A model generated the notes under the pieces. That model was not told the DNA's origin. It worked only from the letters and a program-made list of their open reading frames with translations, and ran no database searches. The position numbers and the translations under genes were made by a program. From Novilysobacter antarcticus (GTDB taxonomy: Bacteria; Pseudomonadota; Gammaproteobacteria; Xanthomonadales; Xanthomonadaceae), in the NCBI RefSeq assembly GCF_019802285.1, contig NZ_JAIEUJ010000002.1, positions 1 through 64,000 of the forward strand: DNA of 64,000 nt. Direction: 5' to 3'. Below are positions 19,125-28,978 of this stretch, in pieces. Every line of letters begins with the position of its first letter. Position 1 is the first letter of the stretch.

Positions 19125-20189
19125 CTATTGCCCCGGCTCGAAGACGCCGAAATACGCCATGACCGCAACCACCGCGATCCATGCGATCGCCAGCGGAACG
19201 AAGACCTTCCAGCCCAACCGCATGATCTGGTCATAGCGGTAGCGCGGGAACGAGGCGCGGAACCAGATGAAGCAACTGGCGAAGAAGAACACCTTGGCCG
19301 CCAACCACCACCAACCGTCCACCGACAGCAGCGGGATGCCCATTCCCTGGAACGGGCTCAGCCAGCCGCCGAGGAAGAAGATCGGGACCAGGAAGCTGAT
19401 CAGGATCATGTTGGCGTATTCGGCGAGGAAGAACAGCGCGAAGCCGGCGCCGGAGTACTCGACCAGATGTCCACCGGTGATCTCCGATTCGCCCTCCACC
19501 ATGTCGAATGGCAGACGGTTGGTCTCGGCAACCCCGGAGACAAAATAGATCACGAACAGCGGTAGCAGTGGCAACCAGAACCATTCCAGAAGGCCAGCGT
19601 TGCCCGACTGCGCCATCACGATCTCGGTCAGGTTCAGGCTGCCGGCGGCCAGCATCACGCCGACCAACGAGAAGCCCATGGCGATCTCGTAGGCCACCAT
19701 CTGCGCTGCACCGCGCATCGCGCCAAGCAATGCGTACTTGGAGTTGGTCGCCCAGCCCGCAAGGATCACTCCGTACACGCCAAGCGAGGTCATCGCCAGT
19801 ATGTAGAGCAGACCGGCGTTCGCGTTGGACAGGACCACCTTGGCATCGAACGGAATGACCGCCCAGACTGCGAGCGCCGGTATGAGTGCCAGCAGTGGCG
19901 CCAGCCGGTACAGGAACGGCGACGCGGCAGCGGGTTGCAGCATCTCCTTGAACAGCAGCTTGAACACGTCGGCGAACGTCTGCAGGAAGCCGCCAAAGCC
20001 AACGTACTTCGGCCCGACACGCACGTGCATCCAGCCGATCAGCTTGCGTTCCCACAACACGTAGAACGCGACCGCCAGGATCAGCGGCAAGCAGATCGCC
20101 ACGATCATCAGCACCAGCCACGCGATCGTCCCTAGCGGACCGAACGACACCAGCCAGGCGTGAAACGGGTCGATAACGCTGTTCATCAT
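19125..20189 (-). CDS. nuoH: NADH-quinone oxidoreductase subunit H
   Basis: A 354-aa membrane subunit with eight transmembrane helices that forms the quinone chamber. Conserved: [20 protein letters not shown] (about 53-72, with the usual RxGP motif), [13 protein letters not shown], and [19 protein letters not shown] (about 222-240), the acidic loop next to the quinone site. Two adjacent ATGs (20189, 20186) overlap the nuoG stop. Confidence 0.97.
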   Translation of the reverse strand: MMNSVIDPFHAWLVSFGPLGTIAWLVLMIVAICLPLILAVAFYVLWERKLIGWMHVRVGPKYVGFGGFLQTFADVFKLLFKEMLQPAAASPFLYRLAPLLALIPALAVWAVIPFDAKVVLSNANAGLLYILAMTSLGVYGVILAGWATNSKYALLGAMRGAAQMVAYEIAMGFSLVGVMLAAGSLNLTEIVMAQSGNAGLLEWFWLPLLPLFVIYFVSGVAETNRLPFDMVEGESEITGGHLVEYSGAGFALFFLAEYANMILISFLVPIFFLGGWLSPFQGMGIPLLSVDGWWWLAAKVFFFASCFIWFRASFPRYRYDQIMRLGWKVFVPLAIAWIAVVAVMAYFGVFEPGQ

Positions 20190-22438
20190 GCCGACGCCCT
20201 CCCGACCGTCACCCGCCCGGATCCCAGCGGAGCAGTGGCGCCGTGGCCGCTCTCTATCCAGACCGTCCCGCGCGCCACCGTGTCTTTGACGAAGACCGGC
20301 AGTGCAGCCGTTCCGGCCGCCGTGCCGAACTTGCCTGTTGTTCCATCCTCCAGTCCAAGCTCGCGCGCATCCTCGGGGTGGAGGCTGGCGTGCGGGCCGA
20401 CGTTCAAGGGATGTGCCTGCAGCGCAGCGGCGCGGCGGACCACAGAGTCGCAGCGGTAGATGGCGGTGGCCAGTGCCACTTCCAATCCGTCGCCGTTGAC
20501 CATCGGCGCCTTGCCTGCCACGGGAGTTACCTCGCGCTTGACCAGACTGTCGCGCAGGCCGGCAAGATCAATGAAATCAAAGCCCGGCAGCGCCAGGTCG
20601 CCGGCCAATGCACGCAAAACGCGCCAGCCCGGCTCCGCCTGGCCCGGCAGCTTCCCGCCGGCGACGGAAACCTGTTCGCGACCTTCCAGATTGGTCAGGG
20701 TCGCATCGATTTCCGGCAGCAGGCCGATCGGCAGGATGACGTCGGCCACCGCCCGCGTTGATTCGCAGGCGAAGTGACTGAAAGCCACCACCTTGGCACC
20801 CGACAACGCCTTCAATGCCGTGGCGGTATCGGCAAAGTCGAGGCCCGGCTCGATGCCGTAGAGGACGTACGCGGCGCGCGGCTCGGCCAGCATCGCGTTC
20901 GCGTCGCGCGAGGTCGGCAACACGCCATGATCGGTCAGGCCGACGGCGTTCGCGCCCTGCGGAATGCGGCACACGTGGGCACCGGTTGCGGCAGCGAAGT
21001 CGGCAACCGCGCCGCGGAGGGCCGCGGCATGCGGACCGTTTTCCGCCAAGGCACCAACAAATACGGCCGCATTCTTCGCGCCTGCGATGGCATCGCGCAA
21101 ACCGGCATCACCGAGTGCCGCGGCCATCTGCGACGGCGCCACGATGTGCTTGCCAACCACGTCAAAGGTCTGGTCGAAGTCGACCGGATTGACGACGTAA
21201 ACCTTGGCACCCGCCTGCCACGCCTTCCGCACACGGACGTTGACCAGCGGTAGCTCGTGACGCAGGTTCGAGCCGACGATGACGATGGCGTCGGCGCTTT
21301 CGATGTCGGCAACACGGGTGGCGAACACCTCTGCCACCGCGGCATCCGACAGGTCGGCCTGGCTGAGGCGGTGATCGATATTGCCGGTCCCCAGCGCTTC
21401 GGCAAGGCGCGCCAGCAGCGCGCCTTCTTCGTTGGAAGTGGCCGGATTGACCAGCACGCCCAGATTGTCACCGGAATTGTCGCGAAGCACCCGGATGGCT
21501 TCGGCGAGCGCCTCTTCCCAGGTCGCCTCGCGCCACTGGCCGCCTTCCTTGAGCATCGGCGCAATCGCCCGATCAGCGGCGTACAGCCCCTGGTGCGAAT
21601 AGCGGTCGCGATCAGACAGCCAGCACTCGTTGACCATCTCATTGTCGCGCGGCACGGTGCGCATCACCTCGCCCCGGCGCACGTGCAGGAACAGGTTGCT
21701 GCCCAGCGCATCGTGGTAACCCAGCGACTCGCGGGCAACCATTTCCCACGCGCGGGCGCGGAACTGGAACGGCTTGTTGGTGAGCGCGCCGACCGGGCAC
21801 ACATCGATCACGTTGCCGGACAGTTCCGTGGTCAGCGGCTTGCCGTCGTAGGTCCCGATCTGCAGGTTTTCGCCGCGGTACATACCACCCAGCTCGTAAG
21901 TGCCGGCAATCTCCGCAGTGAAGCGGATGCAGCGCGTGCAGTGGATGCAGCGGGTCATCTCGGTCGCCACCAGCGGACCGATGTCCTCGTCTGCCACCAC
22001 GCGCTTGCGCTCGTTGAAACGGCTGACCGAGCGCCCGTAACCCAGCGACAGGTCCTGCAGCTCGCACTCGCCGCCCTGGTCGCAGACCGGGCAGTCCAGC
22101 GGATGGTTGATCAGCAGAAACTCCATCACGTTGCGCTGTGACTTGAGCGCCTTCTCGCTGCGCGTGCTGACCTTCATGTTGTCCATGACCGGCGTCGCGC
22201 ACGCGGGCGCCGGCTTGCCCATCTTCTCCACGTCGACCAGGCACATGCGGCAGTTGGCGGCGATCGACAGCTTGTCGTGGTAGCAGAAACGCGGAATCGG
22301 AATACCGATCTTGTCGGCGGCCTGGATGATCATCGAACCCTTGGGCGCGAAGGTGGCCACGCCGTCGATCTCGATCGACACGTAGCCTTCCGGCACGACT
22401 GGCGCGTCTGCGGTGGGTTTGTCCGGAGTGGTGCTCAT
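20186..22438 (-). CDS. nuoG: NADH-quinone oxidoreductase subunit G
   Basis: A 750-aa iron-sulfur subunit. The N-terminus holds the 2Fe-2S ligands ([18 protein letters not shown], about 47-64), the [18 protein letters not shown] segment (about 112-129) with the His-ligated N5 cluster, and [11 protein letters not shown] (about 163-173) for N4. The rest is a molybdopterin-oxidoreductase-like fold without cofactor. The CxxCxxxC set that binds the extra cluster N7 in E. coli is absent after [14 protein letters not shown]. The ATG overlaps the nuoF stop by 4 nt. Confidence 0.97.
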   Translation of the reverse strand: MSTTPDKPTADAPVVPEGYVSIEIDGVATFAPKGSMIIQAADKIGIPIPRFCYHDKLSIAANCRMCLVDVEKMGKPAPACATPVMDNMKVSTRSEKALKSQRNVMEFLLINHPLDCPVCDQGGECELQDLSLGYGRSVSRFNERKRVVADEDIGPLVATEMTRCIHCTRCIRFTAEIAGTYELGGMYRGENLQIGTYDGKPLTTELSGNVIDVCPVGALTNKPFQFRARAWEMVARESLGYHDALGSNLFLHVRRGEVMRTVPRDNEMVNECWLSDRDRYSHQGLYAADRAIAPMLKEGGQWREATWEEALAEAIRVLRDNSGDNLGVLVNPATSNEEGALLARLAEALGTGNIDHRLSQADLSDAAVAEVFATRVADIESADAIVIVGSNLRHELPLVNVRVRKAWQAGAKVYVVNPVDFDQTFDVVGKHIVAPSQMAAALGDAGLRDAIAGAKNAAVFVGALAENGPHAAALRGAVADFAAATGAHVCRIPQGANAVGLTDHGVLPTSRDANAMLAEPRAAYVLYGIEPGLDFADTATALKALSGAKVVAFSHFACESTRAVADVILPIGLLPEIDATLTNLEGREQVSVAGGKLPGQAEPGWRVLRALAGDLALPGFDFIDLAGLRDSLVKREVTPVAGKAPMVNGDGLEVALATAIYRCDSVVRRAAALQAHPLNVGPHASLHPEDARELGLEDGTTGKFGTAAGTAALPVFVKDTVARGTVWIESGHGATAPLGSGRVTVGRASA

Positions 22439-23793
22439 GCCGCTGTCTCCACAACCCGGCCGTCGCGCTGGTCATCGACCAGGAAACGCTTGTTCAAGAT
22501 CGCGTACTCGAATTCGTTCCAGAAATGGCGCAGGAAGCCCTGCACAGGCCAGGCCGCAGCCTCACCGAACGCGCAGATGGTGTGTCCTTCAATCTGGCCG
22601 GCCGATTCGCGCAGGACATGCAGGTCCTCGACGGTCGCACGCATGTCGACCACCCGGCTGATCATGCGGTACATCCAACCGGTACCTTCGCGGCACGGCG
22701 TGCACTGGCCGCAGCTTTCCTGGTAGTAGAAGCGCGAGATGCGCTGGCACGCGCGGACCATGCAGGTGGTCTCGTCCATCACGATCACCGCGCCGGAGCC
22801 GAGACCGGAGCCGGCCTTCTGCAGCGCGTCGTAATCCATGGTCAGGCCCATCATGGTCTCGCCCGGCAGCACCGGCATCGAGGAACCGCCGGGGATCACG
22901 CCCTTGATCCGGTTGCCGTTGCGCACGCCGCCGGCGATCTCTAGCAATTCAGCAAAGGGCGTGCCCAGGCGGACCTCGTAGTTGCCCGGCTTGTTGACGT
23001 GGCCGGACACCGAGAACGCTTTCGCGCCACCGTTGTTGGGCTTGCCCAGGTTGAGGAACCAGTCGGCGCCGTTGCGCACGATTGCCGGCACCGAGGCATA
23101 GGTTTCGGTGTTGTTGATCGTGGTCGGCTTGCCGAACAGGCCGAAGTTGGCCGGGAACGGTGGCTTGTACCGTGGTTGGCCCTTCTTGCCTTCCAGCGAT
23201 TCCATCAGCGCTGTTTCTTCACCGCAGATGTAGGCGCCCGCGCCAAGCGCGTTGTAGATGTCGACATCGATGCCCGAGCCAAGGATGTCCTTGCCCAGCA
23301 GCCCGTTCGCGTAGGCGTCCTTGAGCGCCTGCTCGATGCGCTCGAAAGGCTCATGGTGGAACTCGCCGCGCATGTAGTTGTAGGCGACGGTGGATCCGGT
23401 CGCGTAGCAGGCGATCGCGATGCCCTCGAGCACCGCGTGCGGGTTGTAGCGCAGGATGTCGCGGTCCTTGCAGGTGCCCGGCTCGGATTCGTCGGAGTTG
23501 CACAGGATGTACTTCTGCACCCCGTCGTCCTTGGGCATGAAGCTCCACTTCAGGCCGGTCGGGAAACCCGCGCCACCACGACCGCGCAAGCCGGATTGCT
23601 TGACCATCTCGATGACGTCAGCGCGCGGGATCTTCTCGGCGAGGATCTTGCGCCAGGCGCTGTAGCCGCCGATCTGGACATAGTTGTCGTAGGACCAGGG
23701 TGTGTCGAAGTGCAACGTGGTGTAGACCACGTTGTGCTCCTGGGGAGCCGGCCCGACCGGACCGGTGCTCTTGGAATAATCGTGGTGCGACAT
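22435..23793 (-). CDS. nuoF: NADH-quinone oxidoreductase subunit F
   Basis: A 452-aa flavoprotein subunit that oxidises NADH. The NADH/FMN-binding motif is [18 protein letters not shown] (about 77-94); the FMN region includes [19 protein letters not shown] (about 190-208); the N3 cluster ligands are in [16 protein letters not shown] (about 368-383). I take ATG at 23793 ([14 protein letters not shown]); the 57 upstream codons belong to the nuoE region in another frame. It starts 8 nt after nuoE. Confidence 0.98.
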   Translation of the reverse strand: MSHHDYSKSTGPVGPAPQEHNVVYTTLHFDTPWSYDNYVQIGGYSAWRKILAEKIPRADVIEMVKQSGLRGRGGAGFPTGLKWSFMPKDDGVQKYILCNSDESEPGTCKDRDILRYNPHAVLEGIAIACYATGSTVAYNYMRGEFHHEPFERIEQALKDAYANGLLGKDILGSGIDVDIYNALGAGAYICGEETALMESLEGKKGQPRYKPPFPANFGLFGKPTTINNTETYASVPAIVRNGADWFLNLGKPNNGGAKAFSVSGHVNKPGNYEVRLGTPFAELLEIAGGVRNGNRIKGVIPGGSSMPVLPGETMMGLTMDYDALQKAGSGLGSGAVIVMDETTCMVRACQRISRFYYQESCGQCTPCREGTGWMYRMISRVVDMRATVEDLHVLRESAGQIEGHTICAFGEAAAWPVQGFLRHFWNEFEYAILNKRFLVDDQRDGRVVETAA

Positions 23794-23801
23794 CTTCTGC
23801 C

Positions 23802-24329
23802 TCACTCCAGACCAGCGAGGATCGCGTCGACGGCGGCAACGTCGAGCTTCTCGTGGTAATGACCGTTGACCAGCATCACCGGGGCACCGCAGCAGGCGGC
23901 GACGCACTCTTCCTCGCGCTTGAGGAACACCCGGCCATCCGGGCTGGATTCGCCCAGCTTGCAACCCAGGGTCTTCTCGGCATGTGCGACCAGATCCTCG
24001 GCGCCGTTGAGCCAGCAGCTGATGTTGGTACAGAAAGCGACGTTGTTGCGACCGACCGGCTCGAGCACGAACATCGAGTAGAAAGTCGCGACCTCATAGG
24101 CCAGCACCGGGGGCAGCCCGAGGTAGCGGGCAACCGCGGCGATCAGCTCGTCGCTCAGCCAGCCGCCGTTCTGCTCCTGGGTCGCGAACAGCGCCTGGAT
24201 CACCGCCGAACGCTTGCGGTCGGCCGGGAACTTGGCCACCCAGTGGTCGATGAACGCGCGCGTCGCATCGGACAGCACGACCATCGGGTCGACGTTTCGG
24301 CACGCCTCGAAATTTCCAGTCGCTTTCAT
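23802..24329 (-). CDS. nuoE: NADH-quinone oxidoreductase subunit E
   Basis: A 175-aa thioredoxin-like subunit with the N1a 2Fe-2S cluster. The ligands appear as CTNISC (about 101-106) and CVAACC (about 142-147), followed by [15 protein letters not shown]. The N-terminal helical domain is at about 20-90. It works with NuoF in NADH oxidation. There are 27 nt between nuoD and this gene, the only notable gap in the nuoA-nuoG half of the operon. Confidence 0.97.
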   Translation of the reverse strand: MKATGNFEACRNVDPMVVLSDATRAFIDHWVAKFPADRKRSAVIQALFATQEQNGGWLSDELIAAVARYLGLPPVLAYEVATFYSMFVLEPVGRNNVAFCTNISCWLNGAEDLVAHAEKTLGCKLGESSPDGRVFLKREEECVAACCGAPVMLVNGHYHEKLDVAAVDAILAGLE

Positions 24330-24356
24330 TCTTTCAGATCCTCAGCGATCGCCTTG

Positions 24357-25682
24357 TCAGCGATCCACCTCGCCAAAAACGAGGTCATAGGTACCGATCA
24401 TCGCCACCGCGTCGGCCAGCATGTGCCCGCGGATAACAGCGTCCATCGACGACAGGTGGGCAAAGCCAGGCGCGCGCAGCTTGACCCGGAACGGCTTGTT
24501 GGCGCCGTCCGACACCAGGTAACAGCCGAACTCGCCCTTGGGCGCCTCGACCGCGCAATAGGTCTCGCCAGCAGGCACGCAGTAGCTCTCGGTAAAGAAC
24601 TTGAAGTGATGGATCAACGCTTCCATCGACTCCTTCATCTCCTCACGCGCCGGCGGCCGGACCTTGTAGTTGTCGACCATCACCGGACCGGGATTGACCC
24701 GCAGCCAGGCGACGCACTGCTTGATGATCCGGGTTGACTGGCGCATCTCGGCGATGCGGACCAGATAGCGGTCATAGCAGTCGCCGGCAGTGCCGACCGG
24801 AACGTCGAAATCCATCTCTGCGTACTTCGCGTACGGCTGCTTTTTGCGCAGGTCCCATTCGATGCCAGAACCGCGCAGCATCACGCCGGACATGCCCCAC
24901 GCCTTGGCCAGCTCCGGGCTGACTACGCCGATACCGACGGTGCGCTGCTTCCAGATCCGGTTGTCGGTGAGCAGGGTCTCGTACTCGTCGACGCGGTGCG
25001 GGAAGTCGTCGCAAAAGGAGTCGAGGTAATCGAGCATCGAGCCTTCGCGCCAGGCGTTGAAGCGCTTGAGCTTGCCACCCTTGCGCCACGGCGATTCCTT
25101 GTAACGCGGCATGACGTCGGGCAGATCGCGGTAGACACCGCCGGGGCGGTAGTAGGTCGCGTGCATGCGCGCGCCCGACACCGCCTCGTAGACGTCCATC
25201 AGCTCTTCGCGCTCGCGGAACGCGTAGAGCATCACCGCCATCGCGCCCAGATCGAGAGCGTTGGAGCCCAGCCACATCAGGTGGTTCAGCAGTCGGGTGA
25301 TCTCGTCGAACATGGTGCGGATGTACTGCGCGCGTTCCGGCACCTCCAGCCCCATCAGGTTCTCGATGGCGCGCACGTAGGCGTGCTCGTTGCACATCAT
25401 CGAGACGTAGTCGAGGCGGTCCATGTAACCGATGGACTGGTTGAAGGGCTTGGATTCGGCGAGCTTCTCGGTGCCGCGGTGCAGGAGGCCCACGTGTGGA
25501 TCGACCCGCTGCACGACCTCGCCGTCCATCTCCATGATCAGGCGCAGCACACCATGGGCGGCCGGATGCTGCGGGCCGAAGTTCATGGTGTAGTTGCGGA
25601 TCTCCGCCGAGCCGGTGACGCCGCCGTGTGGATTGTCGGTGGTCTGGTTGATCAACGGCATGGTGGTCGCAGGTGTGTTCAT
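24357..25682 (-). CDS. nuoD: NADH-quinone oxidoreductase subunit D
   Basis: A 441-aa 49-kDa subunit homologous to the large subunit of NiFe hydrogenases; it builds the quinone-binding cavity with NuoB. Conserved: [21 protein letters not shown] (about 34-53; key residues H39 and H43) and [12 protein letters not shown] (about 63-74), [11 protein letters not shown] (about 272-282) and the C-terminal FGEVDR ending. It is not fused to NuoC, unlike E. coli. The start overlaps nuoC by 4 nt. Confidence 0.98.
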   Translation of the reverse strand: MNTPATTMPLINQTTDNPHGGVTGSAEIRNYTMNFGPQHPAAHGVLRLIMEMDGEVVQRVDPHVGLLHRGTEKLAESKPFNQSIGYMDRLDYVSMMCNEHAYVRAIENLMGLEVPERAQYIRTMFDEITRLLNHLMWLGSNALDLGAMAVMLYAFREREELMDVYEAVSGARMHATYYRPGGVYRDLPDVMPRYKESPWRKGGKLKRFNAWREGSMLDYLDSFCDDFPHRVDEYETLLTDNRIWKQRTVGIGVVSPELAKAWGMSGVMLRGSGIEWDLRKKQPYAKYAEMDFDVPVGTAGDCYDRYLVRIAEMRQSTRIIKQCVAWLRVNPGPVMVDNYKVRPPAREEMKESMEALIHHFKFFTESYCVPAGETYCAVEAPKGEFGCYLVSDGANKPFRVKLRAPGFAHLSSMDAVIRGHMLADAVAMIGTYDLVFGEVDR

Positions 25683-26407
25683 GGCTTCACCCCCAGACGC
25701 GCAGCCGATTCATCGGCGGCGGTCAGGTAACGCGAGTCATCGCGGATCACGCGCGGAACCAGCACGCGCGGTTCGATGGATACCGGCTCGTAGATCACGC
25801 GCTTGCGCTCGGCGTCGTAACGCACTTCGACGTTGCCGATCAGCGGGAAGTCCTTGCGGAACGGATGACCAATGAACCCGTAGTCGGTGAGGATGCGGCG
25901 CAGGTCCGGGTGACCCTCGAACACGATGCCGAACAGGTCGAACGCCTCCCGCTCGAACCAGTTGGCACCGGCCCACACGGAGGTCAGCGAATCGACGATA
26001 GGCATCTCGTCATCGGCTGCGAAGGTGCGCATGCGCAGACGCTGGTTGTGCTGGAACGACAACAGGTGCGCTACTGCGGCAAAGCGTCGCTTGGGCGCAT
26101 CGGCAGCGCCACTAGGCATCTGGCCCCACACAAAGCGACCCGGACCGGCGCCTTCCACGCCACGGGAGAACCCCTCGGAGGAAGGCTCGGTGTTCCATTC
26201 GTCGCTGCCCCAGGTCAGGTAGTCGACGCCGCTGACATCGGTCAGCTGCTCGAAACCGAACTCGTCGCGCAGCGCGAACGCCGTGGCGAGCCACTGCGCG
26301 GGATCGACCTCGATACCGACCTCACCGCGCGGCTCGGCGACGGTGACCGTGCAGTCCGGGAAACGTGCGCGCAGGCGATCGACGTACGCGGTGATCGACT
26401 CACTCAT
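25679..26407 (-). CDS. nuoC: NADH-quinone oxidoreductase subunit C
   Basis: A 242-aa 30-kDa hydrophilic-arm subunit. The signature is [20 protein letters not shown]-like, here [19 protein letters not shown] (about 152-170), followed by [20 protein letters not shown] at 26407 ([16 protein letters not shown]) is the start; the longer frame upstream overlaps nuoB and has no NuoC similarity. It overlaps nuoB by 8 nt. Confidence 0.97.
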   Translation of the reverse strand: MSESITAYVDRLRARFPDCTVTVAEPRGEVGIEVDPAQWLATAFALRDEFGFEQLTDVSGVDYLTWGSDEWNTEPSSEGFSRGVEGAGPGRFVWGQMPSGAADAPKRRFAAVAHLLSFQHNQRLRMRTFAADDEMPIVDSLTSVWAGANWFEREAFDLFGIVFEGHPDLRRILTDYGFIGHPFRKDFPLIGNVEVRYDAERKRVIYEPVSIEPRVLVPRVIRDDSRYLTAADESAARLGVKP

Positions 26408-26978
26408 CGCGGACACCGGTCTTGTTGTCGCCAAAGTTGGTGCCGCGGCGGATCTTCTTCTGCAGCTGCAGGATGCCGTACACCAGCGCCTCGGCCGTGG
26501 GCGGGCAACCGGGCACGTAAATATCGACCGGGACGATCCGGTCACAGCCGCGCACCACCGAGTACGAGTAGTGGTAGTAGCCGCCGCCGTTGGCGCAGCT
26601 GCCCATCGAGATGACCCACTTGGGATCGGGCATCTGGTCGTAGATCTTGCGCAGCGCGGGCGCCATCTTGTTGACCAGCGTTCCGGCCACGATCATCACG
26701 TCGGACTGGCGTGGCGACGGGCGGAAGATGACGCCATAGCGGTCAAGGTCCAGCCGTGCCGCGCCGGCGTGCATCATCTCCACCGCGCAACAGGCCAGGC
26801 CGAACGAGACAGGCCACATCGAACCGGTGCGCGCCCAGTTCCACAGCGCGTCCAGGCTGGTGGTGACGAAGCCCTGCTGCAGCAACGGGTTGTCATCGCC
26901 GGGGAGCAGGATGTCGTCCAGGCGCCCTTCGGGCACCGGGTTGTGCATCAGGCCCGAGATGGTCTCACTCACTCCCAT
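26400..26978 (-). CDS. nuoB: NADH-quinone oxidoreductase subunit B
   Basis: A 192-aa subunit that carries the terminal 4Fe-4S cluster N2. The ligands are in [11 protein letters not shown] (about 60-70), [13 protein letters not shown] (about 124-136) and [15 protein letters not shown] (about 153-167). N2 hands electrons to quinone. I take the ATG at 26978 ([14 protein letters not shown]), which overlaps the nuoA stop by 10 nt; an in-frame start seven codons earlier is less likely because it lies deeper in nuoA. Confidence 0.97.
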   Translation of the reverse strand: MGVSETISGLMHNPVPEGRLDDILLPGDDNPLLQQGFVTTSLDALWNWARTGSMWPVSFGLACCAVEMMHAGAARLDLDRYGVIFRPSPRQSDVMIVAGTLVNKMAPALRKIYDQMPDPKWVISMGSCANGGGYYHYSYSVVRGCDRIVPVDIYVPGCPPTAEALVYGILQLQKKIRRGTNFGDNKTGVRDE

Positions 26979-27325
26979 TCCAGCGCTCCCTTCTTCCACA
27001 CGTAGATGAAGCCGAGCAGCAACATGCTCACGAAAATTCCCATCTCTACCAGGCCGACCACACCCAGGTCACGGAACACCGTCGCCCAGGGCACCAGGAA
27101 GATGATTTCAAGATCGAAAATGATGAACTGGATGGCCACGAGGTAGTAGCGCACGTCGAACTGCATGCGCGCGTCTTCGAAAGCCTCGAAGCCGCATTCG
27201 TATGGGGACAGTTTGGCCAGGCTCGGGCGCTTGGGCCCCAGCAGGTGTCCCACCACCAGAAGGGCGACGCCAATGCCGCTGGCGACGATAAGAAACAACA
27301 AGGTCGGCAGATATTCGCCCAGCAC
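26969..27325 (-). CDS. nuoA: NADH-quinone oxidoreductase subunit A
   Basis: A 118-aa membrane subunit with three transmembrane helices. The conserved loop is [20 protein letters not shown] (about 38-57), containing the Cys whose accessibility changes between active and deactive complex I, then [19 protein letters not shown] (about 58-76). The start is GTG at 27325 (reads VLGEYLPTL), with only a weak purine-rich stretch upstream. First gene of the operon, after tRNA-Leu and a strong hairpin. Confidence 0.96.
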   Translation of the reverse strand: MLGEYLPTLLFLIVASGIGVALLVVGHLLGPKRPSLAKLSPYECGFEAFEDARMQFDVRYYLVAIQFIIFDLEIIFLVPWATVFRDLGVVGLVEMGIFVSMLLLGFIYVWKKGALEWE

Positions 27326-27371
27326 TTCTGTTCTCTCGGCTACACCACGCTTGTGCGTGGCCTTGGCTCGG

Positions 27372-27407
27372 CGGCATCAATGCTGCCTGTGGCAGCAGCC
27401 GATGCCG
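27372..27407 (-). promoter_or_regulatory. Two-part hairpin in the nuoA leader
   Basis: The outer stem CGGCATC/GATGCCG (27372-27378 with 27401-27407) encloses an inner stem TGCTGCC/GGCAGCA (27381-27387 with 27391-27397) with a TGT loop. No T-run follows on the minus strand, so it is not a plain terminator. It could be a processing or stability element between tRNA-Leu and nuoA. Confidence 0.55.
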
Positions 27408-27427
27408 TTGACGGTACAACTGTGGAG

Positions 27428-27512
27428 TGGTGCCCAAGGGGGGACTCGAACCCCCACGACCTAAGCCGCTACCACCTCAAGGTAGTGCGTCTACCAATTC
27501 CGCCACCTGGGC
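27428..27512 (-). tRNA. tRNA-Leu (GAG)
   Basis: An 85-nt class II tRNA with encoded CCA. The acceptor is GCCCAGG with CTTGGGC plus discriminator A. The anticodon stem-loop is CTACC-TTGAGGT-GGTAG, anticodon GAG (leucine). A long variable arm (CGGCTTAGGTCG) and T arm GGGGG-TTCGAGT-CCCCC follow. A tRNA-Leu between secG and nuoA is a conserved gammaproteobacterial arrangement. The 126-nt gap to secG contains an imperfect GC hairpin but no clear promoter. Confidence 0.97.
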
Positions 27513-27638
27513 ACATGTTCCAGCTCTACGCCTCCTGCTCCGAATCCAACCGCTAACGGTGGACCCGGCTTCCGGCAATGAAGACCGGGCACCCGCGCAT
27601 CCATGCCGGATGTAACTGCTTATCTTATCGCGAATAAC

Positions 27639-28064
27639 TTAATTCTGGACCGGTTCGGACGGTGCCGAATCCGTCGCCTCGGGAGCGGCCGGGGCCACAG
27701 GGACCTCAGGAACGACGGCCGGGGCCGGCGCATCCGCCGGCGCCTCACCCGGGACTACCGGCACGGCGGGCGCGGGATCCACGGGCACCTGCGACATCAC
27801 GCCCAAGCCTTGCCCCGTCGTCGGGCCGACGGCCCTGTGGGTGGCCTGCCAAGCCATGAACATCGCAATCACGAAGAAGGAGATGGCAAGCCACTTGGTG
27901 GCCTTGGACAAAAAGCTGGACGCGCCGCGCGCACCGAATACCGTCGCGGAGGCGCCACCGCCGAAACCGGCGCCGGCCTGGGCGCCAGAGCCGCGCTGCA
28001 TCAGGATCAGCACGATCATGGACGCGGCAATCAGCACATAGATGACGTTGAGAAACAACAGCAT
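27639..28064 (-). CDS. secG: Preprotein translocase subunit SecG
   Basis: A 141-aa inner-membrane protein that assists SecYE-SecA protein export. Two transmembrane helices (about 2-21 and 55-72) flank the conserved cytoplasmic loop with LMQRGSGAQAGAGFGGGAS (about 22-40) and SSFLSKATKWLA (about 49-60). The C-terminal 65 residues are rich in Pro, Ala and Val, an extension common in this group but not needed for the core. It lies 44 nt after tpiA and before tRNA-Leu. Confidence 0.97.
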   Translation of the reverse strand: MLLFLNVIYVLIAASMIVLILMQRGSGAQAGAGFGGGASATVFGARGASSFLSKATKWLAISFFVIAMFMAWQATHRAVGPTTGQGLGVMSQVPVDPAPAVPVVPGEAPADAPAPAVVPEVPVAPAAPEATDSAPSEPVQN

Positions 28065-28108
28065 CGGAAGACTCTTTGGTAAGTCGCCCGGGCCAGGCCC
28101 GGAACAGG

Positions 28109-28861
28109 TCAGGGTGCCAGCGCGGCTGCGATGGCGTTGAAGTCGGCGGCCACCAGGGACGCGCCTCCTACCAGGCCGCCGTCGACATCCGCTTGTGAGA
28201 ACAAGGCGGCGGCATTGTCGGCCTTTACGCTTCCGCCGTACAGGATCGGAAGCGAGCCAGCGATTCTATCATCGTGCGATGCAACTCCGCTACGGATGAA
28301 TGCGTGTACCGATTGCACCTGCTCGGGGCTGGCGGTCTTTCCGGTACCGATGGCCCAGACCGGCTCGTAGGCGATGATCGCGCCGTCGAGCGCCTTCGCA
28401 CCGTCGACCAGCAGCGGGGCCAGCTGTTCCTGCAGACGTGCCTCGGTCTGGCCGTCCTCGCGTTCCTGCAGGCTTTCGCCCACGCACAGGATGGGAATGA
28501 TGCCTGCAGCCTTGGCTGCCCTGAACTTGGCCGCGACCAGCTCGCTGGTCTCGTGATGGTATTGGCGGCGCTCGGAGTGACCGACGAGGCAGTAGCCGGC
28601 TCCCACGTCCGCCAGCATCTGCGCGGAGATCTCACCGGTATAGGCGCCGCTGGCATGCTCGCTGACGTCCTGGGCGCCAAACTCCAGGCCCGTGGCTGCA
28701 TAGCGGGCGATCAGCTCTGCCAGGTACAACGCGGGCGGGATGATGATGCGCTGCACACCGGGGGCACCCTCGCCGGCAGTCACTGCATCCAGCAGCTCCG
28801 CGGAGAATCGACGATCTCCGTTCAACTTCCAGTTACCAGCGACAATCCTGCGACGTGCCAT
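28109..28861 (-). CDS. tpiA: Triosephosphate isomerase
   Basis: A 250-aa glycolytic TIM-barrel enzyme that interconverts dihydroxyacetone phosphate and glyceraldehyde 3-phosphate. Catalytic Lys is in AGNWKLNG (K12), the His in LVGHSERRQYH (about 93-103) and the Glu in AYEPVWAIGTGKTA (about 164-177). The phosphate loop is LYGGSVKADNA (about 207). It heads the tpiA-secG-tRNA-nuo stretch; a TAGAAT box lies about 27 nt upstream. Confidence 0.98.
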   Translation of the reverse strand: MARRRIVAGNWKLNGDRRFSAELLDAVTAGEGAPGVQRIIIPPALYLAELIARYAATGLEFGAQDVSEHASGAYTGEISAQMLADVGAGYCLVGHSERRQYHHETSELVAAKFRAAKAAGIIPILCVGESLQEREDGQTEARLQEQLAPLLVDGAKALDGAIIAYEPVWAIGTGKTASPEQVQSVHAFIRSGVASHDDRIAGSLPILYGGSVKADNAAALFSQADVDGGLVGGASLVAADFNAIAAALAP

Positions 28862-28887
28862 GCCTACCCCCGCGAGTGAAAGACAGG

Positions 28888-28893
28888 ATTCTA
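28888..28893 (-). promoter_or_regulatory. Possible -10 box of tpiA
   Basis: Minus-strand TAGAAT lies 27 nt before the tpiA ATG, in a 117-nt gap. A convincing -35 box at the right distance is missing, so this is tentative. The rest of the gap is C- and G-rich with no gene. Confidence 0.35.
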
Positions 28894-28978
28894 CCGCACC
28901 GTGGATGATCGGCGACCTACGGGGGGGTTCAACGGACCGTTTCCGGCACCGCCCCGCCCCGCCCGGGTCGGCTGAAAC

